NCBI GenBank assembly: GCA_025403435.1
Contig: CM046338.1
Coordinates: forward strand, 25,898,281-25,962,280
Direction of reading: 5' to 3'
Length of the DNA: 64,000 bases
Source of the DNA: Artocarpus heterophyllus
Taxonomy: Eukaryota; Streptophyta; Magnoliopsida; Rosales; Moraceae
Part shown: piece after piece, positions 20,896 to 31,980 of the stretch
Numbering within the stretch: the first letter of the stretch is position 1
Layout of the letters: each line of letters begins with the position of its first letter
Notes under the pieces: generated by a model
What the model saw: the letters and a program-made list of their open reading frames with translations, nothing else
What the model was told of the DNA's origin: nothing
Database searches by the model: none
Program-made: the position numbers and the translations under genes

Positions 20896-22927
20896 TGTTA
20901 GACATGTATGCCCTAAGGAGTAAAAATGTAATAAGTTTTTGGAGACATTTTTATCAATAAAGAATTTATTTATTATTTATATACCAAATCTTTTCCTCTT
21001 TACGTTCATATTTGTTGAATATATGTTAAGCAAACAATAGTCTGAGACTGTAGGTCTAAACCTTAAGAATTGGGCATATGATGGACGGATTATGCGGAAG
21101 ACACGATTCTTAAGGTGATGGTCTAAATCATACAATCCGCAATCGAGGGAATAAAGTTGGACGCTTTATTCATACAAAGATTGTTATGTTGTCTATATCC
21201 CTTTAGGGAGATGGTTTGTCTTGACCATCGAAGATGGACTCCGTGAATAGAAACATTGGTATGTTGTCATAGGTAACGATGTGTTGGATCGAGACATAAA
21301 GCGAATTGATTTAGATTAATAATTCTGTCTCGGCAAATCAATTCACTTTAGACCATCATTTGTGTTGTATCTTAATCCTGAGATGAATAGTGGGCTCGTT
21401 GTCTTGACTTGTGTCTTTTGATGTACCAAAGGGTGACACCTACATCTTAATAGTGGTATGCATTGCGGTACGTTGGAGGCATGACTCTTAATGGCGTAGA
21501 CTTGTTATTCATAGATATAGAATCCATAGCTCCTCTTTAGGAGTAATGATATCCTCTTATATGTGTCATCCTATAATTGAAAAACTAGAGCACTTAACCA
21601 TTTAGATACATAGGTGTAACCGAATGGTATACTATCTTTGGATGGTAAGTTTTCTAATGGTGAGATAATGGAACGTAAGATAGAAATAATCGAGAAGGTA
21701 AAACAGAACTTGTCCTTAAGCCGATTATAGACTATCATATGGAGATACGATACACTATGATATGTCATGGAGACTTAGCTATACGAACTTTGTAATTCTA
21801 TATAGTTCGAGAGTGCAGCTCTAGGCTTTTAGTAGAGTAGCGTTGGAGTTGATAATTATGAAATGTATATCTGGGATATTGGGTTTCATAATTATCAGGA
21901 GCTTGAACTATATAGGTCCATTTGGTCCCCTTTGCTAGCTCACAACATCCTGTAACGACACGGCGTGCTTTTCTAATAATTGGTGACTTATGTCAGATTT
22001 ATCAAATTGGTTAAAATTTGGAAGAATTAAATAATTCATGTCTGTTTATTGGTTGAATTAATTTTGTAATAAATTAATTCAAGATAAGCTTGTTGAATTA
22101 TTGGGATCGGATAATTCTTGTTTGTTTATCAGTTGATTTAATTTTAGATAAATTAGATCAGGATAAACTTGTAGAATTGTTGGGAATTGTTTTATTTTCT
22201 TAGAGATTATCTAGATAAAGTTTTTTTTATCAGATATCTTCTCTATTGGGTTATTTGAATTAAAACTGAGACTTTATCCTATAGAATCTCGGATGGAAAA
22301 TAAAAGATTCGTGAGATTTATTATTCGACAGTTTCGCCTGCCAATGGACGTGTTCGGCCTGCCGATGGGACCTATTCGGCCTGCTGATCAAGTGATTCAG
22401 CCTGCCGATCAGCGAAGGATAAGATCACGCATTTCCACGCGGATCTTATCAGATAATGATCCAAATTTGATTCTGATCCAAATTTTGAGACCTAATATGA
22501 TGAGGACTGACCCTAAGACCAACCTCTATAAATAGGGAGTGATTCTCACAGGTTACTTAGATCAATTGAGAGATTAAGAGTGATAATCTGCTAAGTGAGA
22601 ATTTGAAAAACTCCCTAAGAGATTTTGTTCACAAATCATGAACACTTGCTGTGGGTTCTCTCGATTGGTTGGAAGGAGAGTCGCCGGTGGAAGAGCTGTA
22701 CGTGTGAGCCCACACTCACTCCGATCGTGGATAGAGAATAGCAAAAAAGACCAGTTGGTTGAGGCTTTTTTGGAACGTTATTTCTCTTCACAGATTGCAG
22801 AGGTTCTTCGACACATAAAGGTTAGTAAGATCTGGTTAATTTATACATATAGCATGTCAAACTTGTGTTTTGAAAATTACTCTGATATAAAATTTTTAAA
22901 ATTTCGCTGCGCACTCTTTTTCCAACA
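20896..22927 (+). repeat. Outer copia element, 3' LTR
   Basis: A 2,032-bp LTR preceded by the purine tract at 20885-20895 and followed by ATTAG, the right target duplication. The TATA box TATAAATAGG is at 22527. GGCCTGCC-type palindromes lie at about 22330-22408 upstream of it. The antisense ORF is shortened to 65 codons (21571-21768). Confidence 0.95.
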
Positions 22928-23510
22928 ATTAGCTGCTGCACTCCTCTCATGAGGGCACGCCTATCATATTTATATTTATAGTGCAACACTTAGGCCCTAA
23001 AGATAAAATGAATGATGTTTTAATATGAAGTTTTAATGAAAAGATATGTTCTATATAAAGTTATGCCTCATGCACTACTATGACTATAATTACGATTTTA
23101 TGTAATGGTTTTTAAGAAATGTTTTATATTGTGAGATAAAAAAATATACTTACTAAGTTTATGCTTACTTAGTTTATATCATGTTGCAGATAAGGATAAG
23201 ATGCAAGTTGACTAAGATGGAGGACAAAGATAGGCGTGTGTGCAATGAGTGTTGGATTGGAAACGGAGTCACATCATAAAGAAATTTAAACTCAAACAAA
23301 ATTTAATATATTATGTCTCGTATTTTTATTTGTTCGAGGCTCAATTCTTTTTTTGATATGTTCTTTTGAGTTATATTTTGTTGAATATAAAATTGTGTTT
23401 CTAAATTTAGTTTCTTAGTTTTACTTTATTGAAAAAAATACATGCATGTGTTTCTGGGATATTTCTCTAGGTGTTGTTAATTATTTTAAACTTCTTATCG
23501 GTAATTATTA
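22928..23510 (+). mobile_element. Gypsy-type LTR, right part
   Basis: Continuation of the LTR interrupted at 3575. It aligns with the reverse complement of the solo LTR at about 50390-50640: AACACTTAGGCCCTAAAGAT, a cluster of ATGTT and ATGAT motifs, ATACTTACTAAG and CATGTTGCAGATAAGGATAAG follow in the same order. The right boundary is uncertain and no clear terminal CA was fixed. No coding sequence. Confidence 0.6.
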
Positions 23511-24168
23511 AGTTTAATAGTAAAAACAACATCTCCTTTTTTTAAAAGTTAGACTCAATTAAATTAAAAAAGTTGAAAGCAAGGTGTATCTTTTAAAAAA
23601 AAAATTAAAGATTAACCGGTTATTTATCGTTAAAAAAAAAAAAAAAAAAAGCTGAAGACCAAAAAAAATTGGATGCCTGTACCTTATGTTTTACTGGGTG
23701 GGTTGGTCTTTCGCACGGCAATTTTTCTCCCTCTTTGCATCATAGCCGTCCATTTAAGCACTACTGATGGTATGGATCCAACGTGCATTGCCAAAAATTC
23801 TGCAGAGAGATGAACAATCGGCCAGAGATTTGTCACTGAAGACCACAAAACTTTGATAATCCTATCGAAACCACATAGGACGACCGCTTACCAGCATATA
23901 CATACATATATATATAGATATATATAACTTCTGTGCTGAGAAACCAATTCAACTTTCATTTTCTGAGCAACAAGACAGGCGTATATCGAGAAATAATTTA
24001 AGAAGAAGTCATTTTGAGTCGATGGTTTTTTTTTTTTTTTACAGTTTTTTAATGTAAAAAAATATGTTTTTTTTACAAAAATGCTTCAATTTTTTTCCTT
24101 TTCATATTGTTGAGATTTTTTTTTTCACAGTTATTTTTATCTTTTTTTTTTTTTAAAAAAAAGACAAG
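23511..24168. other. Spacer upstream of PPR pseudogene
   Basis: Homopolymer-rich DNA with a long A run at about 23632-23650, T runs at 24027-24040 and 24142-24155, and a TA-rich block at 23905-23930. No promoter can be assigned with confidence. Confidence 0.5.
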
Positions 24169-26197
24169 ATGTTTGGTTTGAAATCCGCCGAATTCTCATT
24201 TTTCCACCATTTGTTTGACGAAATGCTTCTTTCAGAAAGTCCATTTGCTTCGAATAATCTTATACAGTGCAAAATGCGTTCCCGTCATCTTCCCAGTAAC
24301 CCAAGGGTGGCTGTTCAATACGCTGAATTGTCATTGGCCCACAAGATGTTTGACGAAATGCCTCTTTCAGATACTTTTGCTTGGAACAGCCTTATCCCAC
24401 TTAACCAGTGGTGATTTACACCATCTTTTGTTCACTTATCAGCAAATGCTGCTCCGCGGTGTTCGCCCCGACAGACGCACTCTCCTCCGCATCCTGGCTG
24501 CCGTCGCCAGCCTTTCGGGTGATTTATTTTTGGCAAAACAAGTCCATGGCCATGCCATCAAACTCGGCTTCTCCCACCACCAATATGTGATCTCTGCTCT
24601 CCTCGAAATGTACAGAAATCTCGACGATATCGACAGAGCAAAACGCCTGATCCTCGACGGGTCCCCTTGCACAAACGCGGTTTCTTGGACTCTGCTAGCT
24701 AGATTGTACATCAAGGAAGGAAAACCCGGTTTGGCTATCGATTTGCTCTACCAAATGTTGGACTCAGGGGTTGAAATAGATTCTGTGGCGCTGGCAACTG
24801 CTATCAGCGCTGCTAGCATGTTGAAGTCGCTGAAAGACGGTAGGATTCTTCACCAAATAGCTCTACAGCGCAAGTTAAGAGTTTAACATGTTGGTGAGCA
24901 ATTTGCTCTTGAAAATGTACATCGATTGCGGGACAATCCAAGATGCTCGAGTGACTTTTGATCAAATGCCCTCCAGGGATATAATCTCCTGGACGGAAAT
25001 CATTCACGCGTATGTGAAGAAAGGAGGGTACAGTGAGGGACTAAAACTATTTCCTCGTATGATTACAAATGGATTAAAGCCAGACCCTTTCTCAATCTCG
25101 AGCACTCTTCCCAGCTTGCGCAAGAGTAACTGCAATTAAGGAAGGCAAGGAAATCCATGGCTACTTGCTTAGAAACAGAATAGACATGAATCTCACAGTC
25201 CTCAATGCTCTTATCGACGTGTATGCAAAGTCAGGATGCATCAAGTCCGCTTCAAGAATGTTTGCCCAGGTTGAAGCACAAAGATGATATTTCATGGACT
25301 GTGATGATACTGTGGTATAGCTTGCGCGGCCAAGGAGAGCTTGCAGTGGATTTGTGTCGAGAATTGGAAAAAGAATCGAGTACAGTATAGATCAGCTCAG
25401 ATATGTGGATGTCCTTCGTGCGTGCAGCACCGCATGCAAGATTGAAGAAGGCAAATTCTACTTCAACCGCATCAAGGCACCAGAAGTTGCGCACTGTGCT
25501 TTAATGGTTGGTTTTCTGGCAAATGCCGGGCTCTTCAACAAAGCAATGCTTTTCATTCAAGAACACAAGATTGAAAGGCATGCCAAGGTTCTGCGAGCAC
25601 TGCTAGATGGCTGCAGAATCCAATAGAGAATGGATTTAGGTAAGCGGGTAGCAGGGCAGTTGAGTGAACTAGAACCACTTAATGCTGAGAATTATGTGTT
25701 GCTTTCAAACTGGCATGCTCATAATGCCAAATGGGAGATGTTTAATAAAATGAGAGGAATGATTGGAGACATTGGTTTGAAGCCTATGAAAGCTTATAGT
25801 TGGATAGAGTTGAAAAACAAAATTCATGTGTTTGGGACCGGAGATGTGTCACATCCAAGGTCAGAAAGAATTTATTGGGAGTTAGAGTGTTTAATGCAGA
25901 AAATGGAAGAGGAATTAGGACAGAAGCCTGATGCAGATTATAGTCTTCATGATGTGGATGAAGAGAGGGAGTGCATTGGGTTTGGGCACAGTGAAATGTT
26001 GGCCATCTCTTTCGGGCTCATCAGTACAGAAGCTGGTGCAACCGTTCACGTGACCAAAAACCTATCGTGTGTGTCGCTTTTGCCATGATTCCGCCAAGTT
26101 TATATCCAAGATTGTAGGGAGAGAGATCATCCTCAAGGAACCTAATCGTTTCCACCATTTTCAGGATGGTCTGTGTTCTTGTAGTGATTTTTGGTAA
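24169..26197 (+). pseudogene. PPR-DYW protein pseudogene
   Basis: An intronless PPR gene of the PLS/E/DYW class; such proteins act in organelle RNA editing or processing. Successive frames give PPR repeats (FDEMPLSDTFAWNSLI, then GVRPDRRTLL, VSWTLLARLYIKEGKPGLAI, NLLLKMYIDCGTIQDARVTF, LNALIDVYAKSGCIKSASRM, DISWTVMI). An E-domain region follows (APEVAHCALMVGFLANAGLF and LEPLNAENYVLLSNWHAHNA). The DYW domain has the HSE zinc motif (GHSEMLAISFGLI), a CHDSAKF box and a terminal SDFW stop at 26195-26197. It is broken by frameshifts near 24400, 24885, 25110, 25265, 25370 and 26070 and by a TAG at 25624-25626. Several indels could also be base-calling errors. The exact orthologue was not identified. 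Confidence 0.85.
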
Positions 26198-27607
26198 GTT
26201 CCTTTGTTCTTTTTTTTTAGTTGGTTTAAGGCTATATTTTTGGCTATTCCTTTGTTCTTTCTTTAGGTGATTTTTTTTTTTTTTTGGAAGTGATAATAAA
26301 ATACATTGAAATATGATGCCAATCTAGCCCAAAGAATTACAATAGAGAGCTTGCAATTCCATTTCAGCATGTTTTTCTATGTGGAACACATATTGTCAAA
26401 CGTAATGTTACCCTCTATTGGGGAGAAAAAATTCTGAACTCGTTAAACAAAGCTGATAAGCTCTTCATTTCAGTTTGCTTACAAAATGGTTCGTGTATTT
26501 GTGTGTGGTGAGATACATGTACAGTCCTTGTGCGATCATAGTACATTCCACTCGTAGTACTCGAATTATGACCGCTACATCAGCTTAGGTTTTGATGTGT
26601 TATTTGAGAAATAGGGCAACATATCTGGCCCATTTGGTTCATAGGCCTAAAGAGAAAGTTTGAAAAGAAATTTAAAAATTTTGTGAATGAAAATGCTGTC
26701 ACGAAAAAGTTTGAAATAAATGGACAGATCATTATTTTAAAGACACCAAAGCAGAGGGAAAAAGAAAGAACCCAAAAGTGGAAAGATGTAACGAGCACAT
26801 TCCTTTCGTAAGAGCTAAAGGTATTTTGAAGCGTTAAAATAGACAAGCTTGAGTCGTGTAATAACAACACCCTACCAGGTGTTCTCTTCGTAGTTTTAAA
26901 AAAAAGATTAATCCACACCTAAAAGTTATATGATTGGTCCAAAAAATTACGATGCAAATTGTCTTTTGATCTTAAACTCTAAAATCAATGGTATTTCTAG
27001 TCAAATTACATGGAGTAAAATAAGATAGAGTTTGGATTTAGCAAGGCAAGAGTTCGATGACGATGATGATAACAACAACAACAATAATAATACATCATCG
27101 TTTTCGTTAATGGTATTTCCCTAAACACTTTTGTACACAATCTAGTAGAAAGGAAGGATAAAGATGTTGAAGGATAGATTTTGGAGAAGATAGCAGAATC
27201 CTAGATTCTTGTTAGAGAGGAAATTGTGAAATAAATAAATAAATAAAGTATATCTCACCATTTTTAATCGTTAATTTCAAGGAAAAAAAAAAGATGAAAG
27301 AAAATATTTGGTATAACAAATGGAATGTTAAATAGCTCTTCTTTTTTTTTTTTGCAAAGGGAAATATATTTTTAAATTCAAGAAATACAAAAACAAATAC
27401 TAACCTATATTACCTCAAATTATAGGAAACTACGACTGAGACAGGTGATTTGGTTCACCAGTAAACTCAAGTGAAACAGTTTAAGGGAACAACAATGCAC
27501 TGAATTTTGGAAATGGTACATAAACAATAGAGTACGTACATGACTCTTTAGAAAAACCTCCATGATCGAAAGAAAAATCCAATCCACTGAAATTGAGAGA
27601 CACGTAG
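26198..27607. other. No gene recognised
   Basis: AT-rich spacer between the PPR pseudogene and the solo LTR, with a long T tract at about 26272-26285. No motif or element boundary was found. Open frames on either strand are short and compositionally biased. Confidence 0.5.
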
Positions 27608-27672
27608 TGTAACACCCCGGTATTTTCAATACATTAAAAATGCATTAAGTTAAGGATTATATTAAGATAAAA

Positions 27673-27960
27673 AATACAGTTTAAAGAAAAATATTGTATA
27701 ATAATATGAAAAATTATACAGTATAAGAGTAATACAGTATAAGAAAGTACATTGATAAAGTTATACAGTATGAAAATTACACTGCAAAAGTAACGCAGTG
27801 AAAGAATTAGACTGTTTAAGGTCATGCAGTATAGAAATTGGATTGTTTAAGTTGAAGCAGTATAGGAATAATATTGTTTGGAGATGTAAAAATGAATAAG
27901 AAATGCTGTAATAGTATAAAGAATGTACCAACAATAGAAAAAAATATTGTCAGTATAAAT
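27673..27960 (+). repeat. Dispersed CAGTATAA motif array
   Basis: Many imperfect copies of ACAGTATAA (for example at 27718, 27733, 27771, 27826, 27858 and 27950) are spaced at about 15-40 bp near the LTR start. The chromovirus LTRs have related TTATACTGT, CAGTGTAA and TTACACTG motifs near their own starts, read on the minus strand (40512-40560 and 62364-62406). Confidence 0.5.
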
Positions 27961-28355
27961 TTGGATAGTACAAAGTGAGATAATATTGGAATTACATTAT
28001 GTGATGGATGTGGATAAGTATTGGAGGTTATGGGACCTCATGAACTGTATGAAAAGAATACTAATAGTATATGAAAAATGTTGTCAGTATAAACTTGGAC
28101 TACGTAAAAAGTTAGTGGGACATTTTGCAAGTTTTGATTGGGCCACCACATCCACTAATGTGGCCCAATCACATTTGGCCATCCAAAGTAATCTAATTGA
28201 TTACCAAGGTGATGACTCATCACCTTGTTATAAAAAAAAAAAAAGAAAAAGGAAAACAAAAAGGAAAAAGAAAAAGAAAAAGTTGAATTAATATATGATA
28301 TAAGAGATCATATATAGTCTCCACCGTGCAAGGCAAGAAAAAAGGAAAGAGAAGC

Positions 28356-28410
28356 CTGCAAAGGAAAGAAAGAAAGAAAGAAAGGAAGGACAGAAGGAAA
28401 AAAAAAAAAG
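28356..28410 (+). repeat. Purine-rich (GAAA)n tract
   Basis: GAAA repeats followed by an A run inside the solo LTR. Frames read through it give only Lys/Arg or Phe/Ser-rich peptides. Confidence 0.8.
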
Positions 28411-31400
28411 CTCCATTTTTTCCCTAGCCCAAAACCCTTCCCCCATGCTCTCTCCTCTCAAAGTTTTGATGAATCCCAAGCTCCAAATGATGTGAGGAAA
28501 TAAGAACAAGTGAAGGACATGAGGATTTAAGAGTTTTCAAGGTAAAACCTAAGCTTTACCTATTATGTTTAAGGGTTTTTATTCATGATTTGGTTGAGAT
28601 TTTTATGAGGATTGTTATGAATGTTGTCAAGGGTGTTGAGAAGGTTTTCAAGCATTTCAAAGGAGGATCAAAAGGCTTGATGAAGTTTAGGTAAAATTCT
28701 AAACTTCATGCTTGAAAAAGTTTATGTTTTTAATGCATATTAAGTGTTTGATGAAATGTTTAAGCCATGGCATGTAATATGGGCATTATGGCATGGTTAT
28801 TTTATGTTATATGTTGATAGTGATGATGATGGAAAGAAAAAAGTAAGGGTTTTGATGAAATTTGAAAATGGACTAAATTGCAAAGAAAAAACAATTCTCG
28901 GCAGATTTGAAAATAAGCCAAAAAGTCTCTCTAAACGATGAAATTTCAAGAAAGTTACAACACTAAAGTTGTAGAACACTTTGAAATTGTTAGGACAACA
29001 TGGACAATTTCTTAAAATTCTGCCCGGTTTAAAAGTTATGAATTTTACGAAATTTTGGGCACAAAATTTCAAGAAATAAAAACGTTATGAAAAGTTTAGA
29101 ATTCGACCATGGTGCTTTTGTAAGTTTTATTCCTTGTAAGAAACTGAGTGTTTTGGTATAAAGTAGTCAATTTTGGTTCTGAGGGCAAAAATGTAAATAT
29201 CTTTGTATTTCGGGCCAAAACAGTAAAATTATGTGAAAACTAGGTTTTTCACCAAGAAATATAGAATTCTTACACTGCTGTAGGCAGTGAGTGATTAAGG
29301 ATGTTAAGTCCTAAAGGATTCAAAATTTAGTCAAAGAAAAGAAGGAAAGAAAAATGTTAAGGGTAAAATGGTCATTTTATGAAAAAATGCCAAAATGGAC
29401 CTCAAATGCCCGATGTCGGTAAACATTTCTTAGTGGCAATTTTTTTGTAATATGTAAGTAATGAAACATTAAAGTTAAGCAATAGGTTTTATAGAATTAA
29501 GAAATAGACGAAAAACCTGTTAGGGGTAAAATCGTCATTATGAAGGTAAACGGCTAGAACGGAGTCAAACACTCTGATTTAGCATAACGTTATCAAATGA
29601 AAAATGTTCCGCAATATGTTAAGTAGCATAACCGTCACGTGTGACTAGAGATTTAATAAGAGATGTTCAAGTAAACGAAAGGTAACTCGGTGGGTTACAA
29701 AATTAAGTAAAGGAAAAGGGTAAACCAATAGTGTATAAGTCAAGTTAAAAAGAAAGAATGGTTAATGTTTACATTTTCTTATCAATCGAGTGGATTGATA
29801 AAAAGAAAGTTAATTAATGAGTCGGCTGTCGTATGATTAAGACATAGAAGTCGACCAATGGAAGGAAAATGAACGAGAAAGGAACATAATAGAGAACGCT
29901 AGGGCATAGTCCTAGGTAAGTTTCAAACTTCACCTATAGGATGAAGTAAATGATTTTTAAATGCTTATTTACATGTTTGCAAATGTGTTTGCAATTGTTA
30001 TGCAAGTTGTTTTTAAAGTATATTTGCATTTATTATGCAAAAAAGTTCTAAAGTACAAAAGAAGATTTGCAATGAATTTGCAACCGTTATGTTTAAAGTT
30101 TATTTGCATATTGATATGCATAATATTTTTAAAAGTTCAAGCTATGATATTTAAAGTATGTTTTGCATTATGACAATACATAATGTTTTATAGTTTAAGT
30201 TATAAGTTTTATGATACATTTGTTATGCAATAAGTTGCATTTGTTATACAATAAGTTTTAAAATAAAAGTTATAATTTACAAAATGTGATTGCGTTATAT
30301 GATGCATTTGTTATGCAATAAGTTTCAGAGTACAAATTATGATTAGCAAAATGTGTTTGCATATGATGTGATTGCATTTGATATACTCACTAAGGTTAAT
30401 AAAAAGGTAACGTAAAGATAAAAAGAAAGTGTCGTACCAGCCTCCTTATTGTAAGGTAATGAAAGTAAAGTTAAAGTTTAACCTCCTAAATGTGAGGTAC
30501 ATGGCCTCAAAGATCGATGGCCTTAAGTCTTCCACAAGAGAAGCATCACGTTTATGATCTCATGATTAGGGATGTTGGTACAAACACTAATGGTTATAAG
30601 ATAAAGAAACTTAAGGAACAAGAATAGAAAGTTAAAGTAAGATAAGGAAAGCTAAGGAATAAAGAAAGAAAGTTAAAGTAAGAAAAGAATGTTCATAAAA
30701 TGCTCATAATTGAAGTTCATAATTGAGCATAAATGGAAACATGCATTTTGATTTTATTGGTTTTCCTTGTTATGAAACATTTATATGCTATGGAAAACAT
30801 TCTGAGGAATGTTTTATATTAAGTGTTTATAAAAACATAAATAACGATTATGAAGAGCAATCTAAGGATTGTTTTATGTTAAATATTTTATGAAAAGCGT
30901 TTATGAAAACGTTATAGAAATGCTTTATAAAAACGTTTATGAGAAACGTATTGAAAATGTTTTATGAAAAATGATTATGAAAAATGTTTTAAGAAAAAGG
31001 TTTCCATGAGAAAAGTTTCTAAAGCATGTTTTAAATGAATTGTGAGAATATGTTTGAACTTACTGAGCGAAAGCTCATAAAAAGTTTCTTCATGTTGTAA
31101 GTAGTATGTAGGCAACCAGTAAGATCCGTTAAAAGAGCTGGGTGCTGCGGAGGATGGATGCGAGGATTTAGGTATAGATACCATCACAGTTTGCTTCCGC
31201 TACACAAAGAAAAGGTTTTCCACTATTTAATGTAATGTTTTCAAAGTTTTAAGAAAATCAGAGTTTGAAGAAATGTTTTCAAAGTTTTAAGATACAGTTT
31301 ACGAACTGTTTAATATAATTATAAAGTTAAGTTTTAGTAAATGCTTCTTATTAAGTTCTCAACTTGAATGGCGACAGAGGTCGCAACAGTTTTTAAAGAA

Positions 31401-31820
31401 CGTTTTAAAGGATAATGATGTGAAAAAAAAAATTATTCAGCATTTTTCTTACTAAGTAAGTAAGATTATTATTTAAGTAATGATGTTTTAAGTAAGTAAA
31501 GTGACTGTCTGAAAAGTAGGGTCGTCACACGTAGGACCAAAGCTACACAAAATACCACTAAGAAACAAACATAGTGGACTGAGAATACAACTAATATTGC
31601 AAAACAAAATAAACACACTATCAAATCAAGATAAAAAAAAACATTTTTATCGTAAACCACAAACATGGAAAAAAATATGTGTTCTTAAAAAATTAAAGTA
31701 AAACTCTAAAGCACATTGACGAAACCTCCAACAATGAGACGACCAACAAAAACACCAAAAACAAAAGTAGAGCCCAAGAGATGCACATGTAGTCGAAGCT
31801 AGTTGAATAATAAAATGTAA

Positions 31821-31977
31821 GAGGATGTTTAGCTAAGAGGTGGTGTGAACCACAAACTCAGTTATGAACAGTGTAAAGCTCTCACATCTTACAGTAAAAA
31901 GAAAAAAAAGTTGCTACAGTGTAAAGCTCTCACATGCTACAATAAAAAACGGTTCCCACCACTAACCAAACACCCAC
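31821..31977. mobile_element. MITE, Tourist/Harbinger-like
   Basis: A 157-bp element. Its ends GAGGATGTTTAGCT and, reverse-complemented, GTGGGTGTTTGGTT form the outer part of a roughly 28-bp imperfect terminal inverted repeat that continues into GGTGGTGTGAACC against GTGGTGGGAACC. It is flanked by TAA on both sides (31818-31820 and 31978-31980), the 3-bp duplication expected for PIF/Harbinger elements. The interior holds two copies of CAGTGTAAAGCTCTCACAT. It is non-coding and would depend on a transposase elsewhere. Confidence 0.65.
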
Positions 31978-31980
31978 TAA

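Larger units (their letters stand above)
3576..22927 (+). mobile_element. Outer Ty1/copia retrotransposon, split by a younger copy
   Basis: A full-length copia element bounded by LTRs beginning TGTTAGACATG and ending CCAACA. The 5-bp target duplication ATTAG is exact (3571-3575 and 22928-22932). Its leader is interrupted by the inner element at 5843-15542. Without that insertion and its duplicated 5 bp it is about 9.65 kb. It sits in a gypsy-type LTR, so three insertions are stacked here. Its coding region has many stops and frameshifts and its gag start codon is lost, so it cannot act autonomously. Confidence 0.95.
27608..31529 (+). mobile_element. Gypsy-type solo LTR, 3.9 kb
   Basis: It begins TGTAACACCCCGG and ends GGGTCGTCACA, flanked by an exact 5-bp target duplication CGTAG (27603-27607 and 31530-31534). 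No PBS, coding domain or second LTR occurs inside, so it is a solo LTR left by recombination between two LTRs. Its length is large even for gypsy LTRs. It contains CAGTATAA-type repeats near the start (27673-27960), purine tracts at 28230-28410, and a text near 31050 (ACTTACTGAGCGAAAGCTCA) that recurs in related form in the other gypsy-type LTRs here. Frames within it are non-coding in character. Confidence 0.85.

Noticed and set aside
23900..23935. TATA-rich text upstream of the PPR pseudogene as its promoter
   Set aside because: A TA-repeat-like block about 240 bp from the first Met, with no other support.
24439..24714. 91-codon minus-strand frame over the PPR pseudogene
   Set aside because: It is the complement of the conserved PPR repeats, which carry the recognisable protein.
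26272..26400. Possible LINE 3' end next to a T tract
   Set aside because: No reverse-transcriptase or RNase H motif adjoins it and no target duplication could be seen.
27986..28291. 101-codon Lys-rich plus-strand frame
   Set aside because: It lies wholly inside the gypsy-type solo LTR and runs through a purine tract; the composition explains it.
28288..29072. Two minus-strand frames of 73 and 91 codons
   Set aside because: They lie in the same solo LTR, are Phe/Ser-rich from purine tracts on the other strand, and have no motif.
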